Shown one piece after another: positions 37,885-47,900 of a stretch of DNA of 64,000 nucleotides (position 1 is the stretch's first letter; every line of letters begins with the position of its first letter). The notes below the pieces were generated by a model. The model saw nothing but the letters and a program-made list of their open reading frames with translations. It searched no databases and was not told the DNA's origin. The position numbers were made by a program, and so were the translations under genes. The stretch covers positions 1-64,000 of the forward strand of contig JACRJA010000012.1 in assembly GCA_016235745.1 (NCBI GenBank), read 5' to 3'. Source of the DNA: Rhodocyclales bacterium (GTDB lineage Bacteria; Pseudomonadota; Gammaproteobacteria; Burkholderiales; Rhodocyclaceae).

Positions 37885-38229
37885 TCAATGACTGATCATC
37901 CACGGCCGTTGCGTCGGAAACGCCTTCGTTCCGTCGGCTGCCCTGACCGTCGACTTCGACGGTTGCCCGCTGCAACATCCGCACCCAGGCCCGTGCTTGT
38001 GGCGCGTCGCGTACTCCGCGCTGGTCATTGGTGCATGGGCCGCGCGTTCGTTGGTGGCGTGGGCGTTACGGGTGGCGCTGTCCATCGTGGCGAGGGAGGG
38101 AGCGCTGAGCATGACGCGGTAGGCCTGCGCGCCGCAGTGCGGGCAGGCGCAGGGTTCATTACGGGCGCTCATGGGGCGCAGGACGGAGAAGTCGCCGCAG
38201 CTTTCGCAGAAGTATTCATAGGTTGGCAT
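37885..38229 (-). CDS. fmdB: FmdB-family zinc-ribbon protein
   Basis: MPTYEYFCESCGDFSVLRPMSARNEPCACPHCG; downstream of formamidase. Confidence 0.88.
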   Translation of the reverse strand: MPTYEYFCESCGDFSVLRPMSARNEPCACPHCGAQAYRVMLSAPSLATMDSATRNAHATNERAAHAPMTSAEYATRHKHGPGCGCCSGQPSKSTVRAADGTKAFPTQRPWMISH

Positions 38230-38299
38230 GATGGGTTCCCGGTGGCAGTGCCCGCCGCGCGGAGGGTGGCGGCGGGTGGTGGCTACGGTTGATGCGGGC

Positions 38300-39532
38300 T
38301 CAGCTCTTGTCGTAGGCGATGGGCAGGTCGACGCCGCCACTGATGAACTTGGTGGGCCCTTCGGCAGTGGGATTGATGTCGAAGTCGAAGATCTCAGTGG
38401 GCAGCCACAGCGTGGCGCAGGCGTTGGGGATGTCGACGACGCCGCTGATGTGGCCCTGCACCGGCGCGGTGCCGAGAATGGAGTAGGCCTGAGCGCCAGA
38501 GTAGCCGAACTTCTTCAGGTACTCGATGGCGTTGAGACAGGCCTGGCGGTAGGCGACGTGTACGTCCAGGTAGTGCTGCTTACCCCGTTCGTCGACCGAG
38601 ATGCCTTCGAAGATCACGTAGTCCTTGAACTGCGGAGTGATCGGGCTGGGCTTGAAGATCGGGTTCTTGATCGCGTACTTGGCCATGCCGCCCTTGATCA
38701 GACTGACCTTCATGTGCACCCAGCCGGCCATCTCGATGGCGCCGCAGAAGGTGATTTCACCGTCGCCCTGCGAGAAGTGCAGGTCGCCCACCGAGAGGCC
38801 GGCGCCTTTCACATACACCGGGAAGAACACGCGCGAGCCGCGCGAGAGGTCCTTGATGTCGCAGTTGCCGCCGTGTTCGCGCGGCGGCACGGTGCGGGCG
38901 CCTTCCATCGCAGCCTTGTCGCGCGCTTCACCCTTCATCTTGCCCATGTGCGCGGTGGGGGCGAAGGGCGGGTTGGCCAGTGGCGGCACGCGGTTGGGCT
39001 GGGTGGCGATGAAGTTGATCTCGCGCTCGTTCCACATGTCGAGCATCTTCTGGTCGGGCAAACAGCCGATGAGGCCGGGGTGGATGAGGCCGGGGAAGCG
39101 CACGCCGGGGATGTGGCGGCTCTTCGTGAACATGCCCTCGAAATCCCAAATGGACTTCTGCGCGTGCGGGAAGTGCTCGGTGAGAAAGCCTCCGCCGTTG
39201 TTCTTGGAAAAGAAGCCGTTGAAGCCCCACAGGCTGTCGTCTTTGGCGCCGATGTCGAGCAGGTCGACCACCAGCAAGTCGCCGGGCTCGGCGCCTTCGA
39301 CGCCTACGGGGCCGGACAGGAAGTGCACGGTAGTCAGATCCACGTCGCGCACGTCAGAAGCATCGTCGTCGTTCTTGATGGCGCCGCCAGTCCAGTCGTA
39401 GGTCTCGAGAATGAAGTCATCGCCCGGCTTCACCCAGCACGCCATCGGGATGTCCGGGTGCCAGCGGTTGTGCACCATCTCGTTCTCGTACGGGGACTGC
39501 TTCAAGTCGACCTTGATCAGTGTTTCAGGCAT
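38300..39532 (-). CDS. fmdA: Formamidase (acetamidase/formamidase family)
   Basis: MPETLIKVDLKQSPYENEMVHNRWHPDIPMACWVKPGDDFILETYDWTGGAIKNDDDASDVRDVDLTTVHFLSGPVGVEGAEPGDLLVVDLLDIG. Confidence 0.95.
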   Translation of the reverse strand: MPETLIKVDLKQSPYENEMVHNRWHPDIPMACWVKPGDDFILETYDWTGGAIKNDDDASDVRDVDLTTVHFLSGPVGVEGAEPGDLLVVDLLDIGAKDDSLWGFNGFFSKNNGGGFLTEHFPHAQKSIWDFEGMFTKSRHIPGVRFPGLIHPGLIGCLPDQKMLDMWNEREINFIATQPNRVPPLANPPFAPTAHMGKMKGEARDKAAMEGARTVPPREHGGNCDIKDLSRGSRVFFPVYVKGAGLSVGDLHFSQGDGEITFCGAIEMAGWVHMKVSLIKGGMAKYAIKNPIFKPSPITPQFKDYVIFEGISVDERGKQHYLDVHVAYRQACLNAIEYLKKFGYSGAQAYSILGTAPVQGHISGVVDIPNACATLWLPTEIFDFDINPTAEGPTKFISGGVDLPIAYDKS

Positions 39533-39553
39533 GGCACACCTCTTGTTGGTAGG

Positions 39554-40243
39554 TTACACGGAGAGGAACTGCTTGATGTGGGCTTCGTCAGTGTCGGCGC
39601 GTGCGCTTTCATAGACGAGGCGTCCGCCTTCGATGACGAACAGGCGGTCGGCCACGTCCATCGCGAAGGAAAGGACCTGTTCGGACACGACGATGGTGAT
39701 CTTGCGGATCTTGCGGATCTCGTTGAGCGCCTTCGCGATGTCCTTGATGATCGAGGGCTGAATGCCCTCGGTGGGTTCGTCGAGCAGCAGCACCTTGGGG
39801 TCGGTGACGAGCGCGCGGGCAATCGCGAGCTGCTGCTGCTGGCCGCCAGAGAGGTTGCCTCCCTTGCGCCGGCGCATGTCCCACAGCACCGGGAATAGCG
39901 CGTAGATCTCGTCGGGCACCTTCTTGACCTTGGCGTTCTCCATGCCGGTGAGGATGTTTTCCTCGACGGTGAGGGTGGAGAAAATCATCCGCCCCTGCGG
40001 CACGTAGGCGATGCCCTTGGCCACGCGGCGGAAGCTCTCGTCCTTGCCGACTTCCTGGCCGTCGACCTCGATGCTGCCGGACTTGAGCGGCAGCAGGCCT
40101 ATCAGTGACTTGAACAGGGTAGTCTTGCCCATGCCGTTGCGGCCCATGATGGCGACGGCTTCATTGCGTTCGGCGGTGAACGAGATGCCGTGCAGCGCCT
40201 CGCTCTGGCCGTAGTTCACGACGAGGTTGGATACCTTGAGCAT
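39554..40243 (-). CDS. urtE: Urea/amide ABC transporter ATP-binding protein
   Basis: MGRNGMGKTTLFKSLIGLL, LSGGQQQQLAIARAL; LivF-like. Confidence 0.92.
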   Translation of the reverse strand: MLKVSNLVVNYGQSEALHGISFTAERNEAVAIMGRNGMGKTTLFKSLIGLLPLKSGSIEVDGQEVGKDESFRRVAKGIAYVPQGRMIFSTLTVEENILTGMENAKVKKVPDEIYALFPVLWDMRRRKGGNLSGGQQQQLAIARALVTDPKVLLLDEPTEGIQPSIIKDIAKALNEIRKIRKITIVVSEQVLSFAMDVADRLFVIEGGRLVYESARADTDEAHIKQFLSV

Positions 40244-40261
40244 GGTGTTCTCCGGCGAGCC

Positions 40262-41005
40262 TCAGTGGCCCAGATAGACGTCGATGACCCGGGGATCGGA
40301 CCGGATCTTGTCCATCGAGCCTTCGGCGAGAATTTTTCCTTGGTGCATCACCGTGACCTTGTGGGCGATGCGGGCGACGAAATCCATGTCGTGCTCAATG
40401 ACGATCACCGATCGGTTCTGGCAGATGCGATTGAGCAGGTCGGCGGTGAGCTCGCGCTCGCGCGCGCTCATGCCGGCGATGGGCTCGTCGAGCATCAGCA
40501 GCTCGGGGTCCTGCATCAGCAGCATGCCAATCTCTAGCCACTGCTTCTGGCCGTGGGAGAGCAGTCCAGCTTCGAGGTCGAGGCAGTCGGCGAGGCCGAT
40601 CATGCCGGCGACCTCGTCGACTTTGGCCTGCACAGCGTCGTCGCACTTGAAGCAGAGCGCGCCGAACACGCCGCGGCCGCGCGGATAGGACACTTCCAGG
40701 TTCTTGAACACGGTTAGGTTTTCGTAGATGGACGGGGTCTGGAACTTCCGCCCGATGCCGGCGCGCACGATCATGTGCTCGGGCAGCCGGGTCATTTCCT
40801 GGTTCTTGAACTTGATGCTGCCGGCCGAGGCTTTGGTCTTGCCGCAGATGAGGTCGAGCAGGGTGGTCTTGCCGGCGCCATTGGGTCCGATGATCACGCG
40901 CAGCTCGCCGCGATCGACGTAGAGGTTGAGGTTGTCGATGGCCTTGAAGCCGTCGAAGGAGACCGTCAGGTCTTCCACGGCGAGGACGAAGTCGGTGTTG
41001 CTCAT
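40262..41005 (-). CDS. urtD: Urea/amide ABC transporter ATP-binding protein
   Basis: GPNGAGKTTLLDLICGKTKASAGSI, LSHGQKQWLEIGMLL; LivG-like. Confidence 0.92.
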   Translation of the reverse strand: MSNTDFVLAVEDLTVSFDGFKAIDNLNLYVDRGELRVIIGPNGAGKTTLLDLICGKTKASAGSIKFKNQEMTRLPEHMIVRAGIGRKFQTPSIYENLTVFKNLEVSYPRGRGVFGALCFKCDDAVQAKVDEVAGMIGLADCLDLEAGLLSHGQKQWLEIGMLLMQDPELLMLDEPIAGMSARERELTADLLNRICQNRSVIVIEHDMDFVARIAHKVTVMHQGKILAEGSMDKIRSDPRVIDVYLGH

Positions 41006-41026
41006 GATGTGGGCCTCCCTGTTCCG

Positions 41027-42253
41027 TCAGACCGACTGGCTGCTGATCTTGGTGCCGAGGCTGGGGCTTGTGGCTGAGGCGGCCGTGGTGGCGGTGGCGA
41101 CAGTGGCCGGCTTGTGCGCGGGCTCGGTCGTCGGTGCCGGCGGCTCGCCGCCCGTGCCAGCTGGCGCGGGCGCCTGCTTGCGACGCGCCAGCCAGGGCTT
41201 GACGTGGCTCTCATAGAGGCCGGCTAGACCATTGGGGAAGGCCATCACCACGCCGATGAAGAGCCCCGCCATCAGGAACAGCCACAGGTCGGGGAAAGTC
41301 TCGGAGAAGTAGGTCTTGCCAAAATTGACCAGCAGCGCGCCATACACCGCGCCCACCAGGCTCATGCGCCCGCCCACCGCAGCGAAGATCACCATCTCGA
41401 TCGACGGTACGATGCCGACGAAGGACGGCGACATGAACCCGACCTGCAGCGTAAACATCGCCCCGCCGATGGCCGACAGCGCGGCCGCCAGGCAGAAGGC
41501 GAAGACCTTGAACATCGACACGTCGTAGCCAGAGAAGCGCACGCGGTCTTCTTTGTCGCGCATGGCCAGCAGCAGGGTGCCGAGCTTGCTGAGCTGGATC
41601 CAGCGGCACAGCAGGATGGCCCCGAGCAGCAGGGCGGCGGTGAGGAAGTACAGCAGAGTCTTGGCTTCGTCGGTGCGGATGTCCCAGCCCATCAGGGTCT
41701 TGAGGTCGGTTATGCCGTTGACGCCGCCGGTGTAGCCCTGCTGGCCGATGATGAGGACGGTCAGGATCAGCGCCACCGCCTGGGTGATGATGGCGAAGTA
41801 CACCCCGCCCACGCGGCGCTTGAACATCGCGTAGCTCACGATGAAGGCCAGCAGCACCGGCACCGCAACCACCGCGAACAGCGTGAAGGCGAAGGAGTTG
41901 AACGGCTCCCACCACCACGGCAGTGCGGTGAGCTGGTTCCAGTCCATGAAGTCGGGGATGCCTGGCGTGGATTGGATCTTGGTGCTCACGGGGTCGGACG
42001 CCTCGAGCTTTAGGAACATGGCCATGGCGTAGCCGCCGAGGCCGAAGAACACGCCCTGGCCTAGGCTGAGCACTCCGCCGTAGCCCCACAGCATGACGAG
42101 GCCGATGGCGACGAATCCGTAGGTGAGATACTTGCCCACCAGATTCAGTCGGAAGCTGTCCATCGCCAGCGGGAACACCACCAGCAGCAGGACGGCGAGG
42201 ATCGCGACGCTGGCTAGGCCGCTGCGTCCCAGCCAGGATTTGATTGCATCCAT
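41027..42253 (-). CDS. urtC: Urea/amide ABC transporter permease
   Basis: LivM-like polytopic protein with Pro/Ala-rich C-terminal tail. Confidence 0.9.
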   Translation of the reverse strand: MDAIKSWLGRSGLASVAILAVLLLVVFPLAMDSFRLNLVGKYLTYGFVAIGLVMLWGYGGVLSLGQGVFFGLGGYAMAMFLKLEASDPVSTKIQSTPGIPDFMDWNQLTALPWWWEPFNSFAFTLFAVVAVPVLLAFIVSYAMFKRRVGGVYFAIITQAVALILTVLIIGQQGYTGGVNGITDLKTLMGWDIRTDEAKTLLYFLTAALLLGAILLCRWIQLSKLGTLLLAMRDKEDRVRFSGYDVSMFKVFAFCLAAALSAIGGAMFTLQVGFMSPSFVGIVPSIEMVIFAAVGGRMSLVGAVYGALLVNFGKTYFSETFPDLWLFLMAGLFIGVVMAFPNGLAGLYESHVKPWLARRKQAPAPAGTGGEPPAPTTEPAHKPATVATATTAASATSPSLGTKISSQSV

Positions 42254-42317
42254 GATCAATCTCCGGTCTTTGATTCGAGGTTCGGTCAGGTTCGGGCCGG
42301 TTGTAAATCCATCGGAC

Positions 42318-43232
42318 TCAGCGGCGCACCTTGGAGGCGAACAGACCTTGCGGGCGCAGCATCAGGATGGTCACGATCAGCAGCAGGGTGAGCACCTTGG
42401 CCATCGAGCCGGACAGGAAGAACTCGGAGATCGATTGCATTTGTGCGATGCCGAAGGCCGAGACCACCGTGCCCCACAGGCTGGCTGCGCCGCCGAAGGT
42501 CACCACCAGGAAGGCATCGACGATGTAGAGCGAGCCGCTGGTCGGGCCGGTCGAGCCGATGGTGGTGAAGGCCGCCCCGGCTACGCCGGCGAGGCCGCAG
42601 CCGATGGCAAAGGTGACGCGGTCGGTGCGCGTGGTGTTGATGCCGATGGCGTTGGCCATGCTGCGGTTGGCGACCGTGGCACGCACCCGTAGTCCCCAAC
42701 GCGACTTGTACAGCGCGAGCAGAACGCCGCCGGTAACGACGATGGTCAGCCCGAGCACGAACATACCGTTGATCGGGATGTCGAGGCCTTCGGCCGGCGA
42801 CCACGAGCCCATTAGCCAGTCGGGCAGGATGGGGCTGACTTCCTTCGGCCCGATGATGCTGCGGAATGCCTGCTGCATGGCCAGCGATAGGCCCCAGGTG
42901 GCGAGCAGGGTGTCGAGCGGGCGCTTGTACAGGTGCCGGATCAATGCCCATTCCGTCAGCCAGCCGAAGGCAAAGGCGACGAGGAAGGAGCACACGATGG
43001 CAAACGGGAAGTAGGCCTGGATTAGGCCAGGGGCGTAGCTCTCGGTGAGGCTGGAGAGCAGAAAGATAGTGTAGGCGCCAATGGTCATGAATTCGCCATG
43101 CGCCATGTTGATGACGCCCATCTGACCGAAGATGATCGCCAGGCCGAGCCCCATCAGCAGCAGCACCGCGAACAGGCTAAGGCCGGCAAAACCCTGCATC
43201 AGGGCGATGTTGTAGATTTCGTCGAACGACAT
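42318..43232 (-). CDS. urtB: Urea/amide ABC transporter permease
   Basis: LivH-like; GLGLAIIFGQMGVINMAHGEFMTIGAY. Confidence 0.92.
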   Translation of the reverse strand: MSFDEIYNIALMQGFAGLSLFAVLLLMGLGLAIIFGQMGVINMAHGEFMTIGAYTIFLLSSLTESYAPGLIQAYFPFAIVCSFLVAFAFGWLTEWALIRHLYKRPLDTLLATWGLSLAMQQAFRSIIGPKEVSPILPDWLMGSWSPAEGLDIPINGMFVLGLTIVVTGGVLLALYKSRWGLRVRATVANRSMANAIGINTTRTDRVTFAIGCGLAGVAGAAFTTIGSTGPTSGSLYIVDAFLVVTFGGAASLWGTVVSAFGIAQMQSISEFFLSGSMAKVLTLLLIVTILMLRPQGLFASKVRR

Positions 43233-43311
43233 GACGGGTCTCCGGAGGGGGCGGAAGATCGCGGTTAACAGCCGGAAACCGCTGCGGCGCGTGCCGCGGC
43301 GGATGCCAGTC

Positions 43312-44577
43312 TTACTGGTAGCCCTCGGGGAAGGGGTTCGGTTCGATCAGCTCTGGGGATTCGGCCACAACCTTGAACTGGCCGTCGGCCAGGCCCATGC
43401 CGATGCGGGTTTTGCTCCACAGGTGATGGTTTTCGTGAATCTTCACGTAACCCTCTGGCGCAGTAGTGAGCTCGATGCCGGGGGAGGCCGCGACGACCTT
43501 GTCTACATCGAAGCTACCCGCCTTTTCGACCGCGGCTTTCCACAGCCATGGCCCCAGGTAGGCCGCCTGGGTGACGTCGCCGATGACCGCTTTGGGACCA
43601 TACTTGGCCTTGAAGGCGGCGACGAACTTCTTGTTGTTCTCGTTTTCGAGCGACTGGAAGTATTTCATCGAGGAATAGAAGCCCTCGAAGTTTTCGCCGC
43701 CGATGCCCAGCATCTCGTCCTCGGTCACCGACAGGGTGAGCAGGAACTGCTTGGCGCCGGTGATGCCGGCAGCCTTCAACTGCTTGTAGAAGGCCACGTT
43801 CGAGCCGCCGACCACGGCCGCCAAAATGCAGTCGGGCTTGGCGATTTTGATCTTGTTGATCAGCGAGTTGAAGTTGGTGTTACCGAGCGGGTAGTACTCT
43901 TCGCCAACGACCTTTCCGCCTTGGAAATTCTCGATGTGTTTGCGCGCGATCTTCATCGAGGTACGCGGCCAGATGTAGTCCGAGCCCACCAGGAAGATCT
44001 TTTGCGCGCCCTTCTCCTTCTTCGCCCAGTCGAGGCCGTAGAGGATCTGCTGGGTGGCTTCCTGGCCGGTGTAGATGACGTTCTTCGATTGCTCCAGGCC
44101 CTCGTAAAAGGTGGGGTAATAGAGCAGGCCGTTTTCCTTCTCGAAGATCGGCAGCACCGCCTTGCGCGAGGCGGAGGTCCAGCAGCCGAACACGGTCGCC
44201 ACTCTGTCGTTGACCAGCAGCTTGCGTGATTTCTCGGCGAAGGTCGGCCAGTCGGAGGCGCCGTCTTCCTTGATGACGCGGATCTTACGGCCGAGGATGC
44301 CGCCCATCTCGTTGATCTGGTCGATGGCGAGCTGCTCAGCCTGGATAGAGCCGGTTTCAGAGATGGCCATGGTGCCGGTGGCCGAGTGCAGCTGGCCGAC
44401 CACGACCTCGGTGTCGGTCACAGCGAGGCCAGTGGTGTTGACCTGGGCGGTGGGCAGGGCGGCAGCATGGCCCATGCGGGACATCGCCAGCGCGAGCGGG
44501 AGGGCGGCGGCGCCGAGCATGAACGTGCGACGCGAGGAGGAAGACAGGTGCTCGGGAGGCAAGTGCTTAGCGGACAT
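43312..44577 (-). CDS. urtA: Urea/amide ABC transporter substrate-binding protein (Tat-type signal)
   Basis: SRRTFMLGAAALPLALA; VVVGQLHSATGTMAISETGSIQAEQLAIDQINEMGGI; TSASRKAVLPIFEKENGLLYYPTFYEG. Confidence 0.95.
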   Translation of the reverse strand: MSAKHLPPEHLSSSSRRTFMLGAAALPLALAMSRMGHAAALPTAQVNTTGLAVTDTEVVVGQLHSATGTMAISETGSIQAEQLAIDQINEMGGILGRKIRVIKEDGASDWPTFAEKSRKLLVNDRVATVFGCWTSASRKAVLPIFEKENGLLYYPTFYEGLEQSKNVIYTGQEATQQILYGLDWAKKEKGAQKIFLVGSDYIWPRTSMKIARKHIENFQGGKVVGEEYYPLGNTNFNSLINKIKIAKPDCILAAVVGGSNVAFYKQLKAAGITGAKQFLLTLSVTEDEMLGIGGENFEGFYSSMKYFQSLENENNKKFVAAFKAKYGPKAVIGDVTQAAYLGPWLWKAAVEKAGSFDVDKVVAASPGIELTTAPEGYVKIHENHHLWSKTRIGMGLADGQFKVVAESPELIEPNPFPEGYQ

Positions 44578-44697
44578 GGATCGCTCCTTGATGGGTGGGG
44601 TACAACACGGATCTGGCGAGGCGGCGGGTCGGTCAGGCTGACAAGCGCTGTCGTCTCGTTTCGGTGCACAAGCTATCCATCAGGGGCGAAACCGTGA

Positions 44698-44715
44698 ATA
44701 CGTCAAACGACGTAT
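44698..44715. promoter_or_regulatory. 18-bp inverted-repeat element ATACGTCAAACGACGTAT upstream of urtA
   Basis: ATACGT/ACGTAT arms; 17/18 match to the reverse complement of 59223-59240 upstream of amiE. Confidence 0.65.
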
Positions 44716-44895
44716 GGGGATGCGCAGGGTGGGCGGCTATCGTCTTGTACGGCGCACAAGATGCGCTGTGGGAGGGTCGCGTCTGCTGTTCAGTGGGGTG
44801 CATAAGGTGCAGTACGCGCCCCGATCTGGTGCGCGCGCAGCCGCGGGCTGAGCGCGGATGCCCGTAGGCGCTGGCCGGGCACGCATGGCGAAGAG

Positions 44896-44911
44896 TGGAA
44901 CGCTTCTTGCT
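44896..44911 (+). promoter_or_regulatory. Sigma-54-like promoter upstream of the sensor kinase
   Basis: TGGAACG-CTTC-TTGCT, one mismatch to TGGCACGN4TTGCW, 44 bp before the ATG. Confidence 0.5.
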
Positions 44912-44955
44912 GAAGCACCAGGATCGATCCTAACCCTCCTTCATCGCCCACTGCC

Positions 44956-47900
44956 ATGACCACCCCTGCCAGCCAGCGCATCATCCGTCGGGAGTACAAT
45001 AGTTGGGTCGCTGACGAGACGCTGGAGGACTACGCCTTACGTTACGCCCCTCGTGGCTTCCGCAAGTGGTCATTCTCGCGCATCGCCCACACCGCGCTGG
45101 GCGCGGTATCCTTCCTGGCGATGGAAGCCATCGGCGGCACCATTGCACTGCATTGGGGCTTCACCAATGCGGTATGGGCGATCAGCCTGGTGGCGCTGGT
45201 GATCTTCCTCACCGGCCTGCCAATCAGCTACTACGCTGCGCGTGAGTCGGTGGACATGGACTTACTGACCCGCGGCGCCGGCTTTGGTTACATTGGCTCG
45301 ACCATCACCTCGCTGATCTACGCCTCCTTCACCTTCATCTTCTTCGCCATTGAGGCGGCGATCATGGCGCTGGCACTGGAGCTGTGGTTCGGGCTGCCGC
45401 TGCTGTGGGGCTACCTGCTGAGTTCGCTGGCGGTGATCCCGCTGGTGGCGCACGGCATCACCTGGATCAGCCGGCTGCAGGCGTGGACGCAGCCAGTGTT
45501 CGTCGTGCTGCTGCTGACGCCCTTCCTCGTCGTGCTGCTGCGCGAACCTGAGCTGTATGCCGCCTTCACCGAGTTCGGTGGACGCCACGGCAACGACGTC
45601 GACTGGCTGGCGATAGGCACTGGCTGCACCGTGGCCTTTGCACTGATCGCACAGATTGGCGAACAGGTGGACTTCCTGCGCTTCCTGCCGCCGGCCGACC
45701 GGCGCAACCGTGGACGCTGGTGGATCTCGGTGGTGGCGGCGGGGCCGGGTTGGATCATCCCTGGCGCGCTCAAGATGGTCGGCGGGGCCTTCCTTGTCTT
45801 CCTTGCACTGCAGGCGATGGTGCCGCCGGATAAGGCATTGCAGCCCACGCACATGTACCTGACGGGCTTCCAGCATGTGGTCGACGATCCGCGTGCGGCG
45901 ATCGCGCTCGCCTGCATTTTCGTCATCATCTGCCAGGTCAAGATCAACGTGACCAACGCCTATGCGGGGTCGTTGGCGTGGTCCAACTTTTTCTCGCGCC
46001 TCACGCACAGCCACCCGGGGCGGGTGGTGTGGCTGATTTTCAACGTGCTGATCGCGCTGATGCTGATGCTGCTCGGCGTGTTCGAGGCGCTGGAGCACGT
46101 ACTGAGCGTGTATGCCAACGTGGCGGTGGCTTGGATCGGTGCGGTGGTGGCCGACCTGGTGGTGAACAAGCCGCTTGGCCTGTCGCCGCGCCACATCGAG
46201 TTCAAACGCGCCTACCTCTACGATGTGAATCCGGTGGGAGTAGGTGCGATGCTGGCGGGCTCGGTGCTGGGCATCGTCGCCCTCGGCGGCTACCTGGGGC
46301 CGGTGGCGCAGGCCTTTGCACCCTTCATCTCGCTGCTGAGCGCCTTCGCGCTGGCACCGCTGATCGCCTGGAGCACGCGAGGCCGCTTTTACCTTGCCCG
46401 GCCGCGCGAGACGCAATGGCGCGCGGCCGAGCCGCTGCGCTGCGTGGTGTGCGAGAACCACTTCGAAGCCGAAGACATGGCCCATTGTCCGGTCTACGGC
46501 GGCGCCATATGCTCGCTGTGCTGCACGCTGGAGGCACGCTGCCGCGACCGCTGCAAGCCCGACGCCAGCCTGCTCTCGCGCTTCGCCCCGTTGCTGGCGG
46601 GCTGGATGCCGTCGTCGATATCGGCGCGCATGGCCCGTTGCGTGGGCCAGTTCGTGATGGTGTTTTTCGTCAGCAGCCTGGTGATTGCCTCAGTCGTGGG
46701 CCTGGTGTACCAGCAGGAACTGCTGGCGGAGCAGGCGGGGACGACCGACTTGGGACTGGCCTTCCTGCGCATCTTCGCGGTGCTCGTGCTGCTGGCGGCG
46801 GTGGGGGTGTGGTGGCTGGTGCTGGCCAACGAGAGCCGGCGGGGGGCGCAGGAGGAGTCCGATCTCCAGAACCAGTTGCTACTGCGCGAGATTGAGGCCC
46901 ACCGCGACACCGATGCCAAGCTGCAGCGGGCTAAGGAGGCCGCCGAGGCCGCCAACGTGGCCAAGAGCCGCTACGTGCGCGGCATCAGTCACGAGCTGCG
47001 CACGCCCCTCAACACCATCCTTGGCTACTCGCAGATCATGCTGCGTGACCCCGACCTGCCGCGGCACCGGCGCGAGGCGATTTCCACCATCCAGCGCAGC
47101 GGAGAACATCTGCTGGCGCTGATCGACGGCCTGCTCGATATCGCCAGCATCGAGGCCGGGCGCCTGCAGTTCAACCGCCAGGAGTTTCGCTTCGGCGAGT
47201 TCCTCGCTCACGTCGAAAAGATGATCGCGCTCGAGGCCGAGCGGAAGGGGCTGGTGTTTCGCACCGAGTTCGCCGGGCGCATGCCCGAAGTGGTGCAGGG
47301 CGACACCAGCCGCCTGCGCCAGATCCTGATCAATCTGCTCGCCAACGCGGTGCGCTACACCGAGCGCGGCGAGGTGGTGCTGAAGATCACCTACCAGAGC
47401 GAGATCGCGGTGTTCGAGATCCGCGACACCGGCTGCGGCATTCCCGAGGCGGACCTGGAGCGCATCTTCGAGCCCTTCGAGCGTGGCACAGGCAACCAGC
47501 CGCCGAGCGCGCCGGGCACCGGCCTCGGGCTCACCATCACCCGCCTACTGATTGATCTCGCTGGCGGCCAGCTCACGGTCAGCAGCACCCCGGGGCGCGG
47601 CAGCGTGTTCCGCGTCAAGCTGCATCTGCCGCGGGTGACACATCCGCGGGTGGCGACGCGGCCCGAGCGCGAGATCCGCGGCTACTTTGGCCCGCGGCGT
47701 AAGCTGCTGGTCGTCGACGACCAGCCGGCGCAGAGCCACCTGATCGCCGACATGCTGCGTCCGCGCGGTTTCCTGGTCGAGGAGTGCGAGCGACCGGACG
47801 ATGTGCTGCGCCAGGTGGAGTCCTTCGCGCCGGACATCGTGTTCCTCGACGTGTCGATGCCGGTGACCGATGGCTGGACGCTGAGCCGCCAGCTGCGCGA

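Noticed and set aside
38228-39898. 556-aa plus-strand ORF antisense to fmdA
   Set aside because: Valine/histidine-rich shadow translation; formamidase on the minus strand is clear
44778-44880. NtrC-type site upstream of the sensor kinase (GGTGCATAAGGTGCAG, GCGCCCCGATCTGGTGC)
   Set aside because: Half-site spacing does not match GCAC-N7-GTGC
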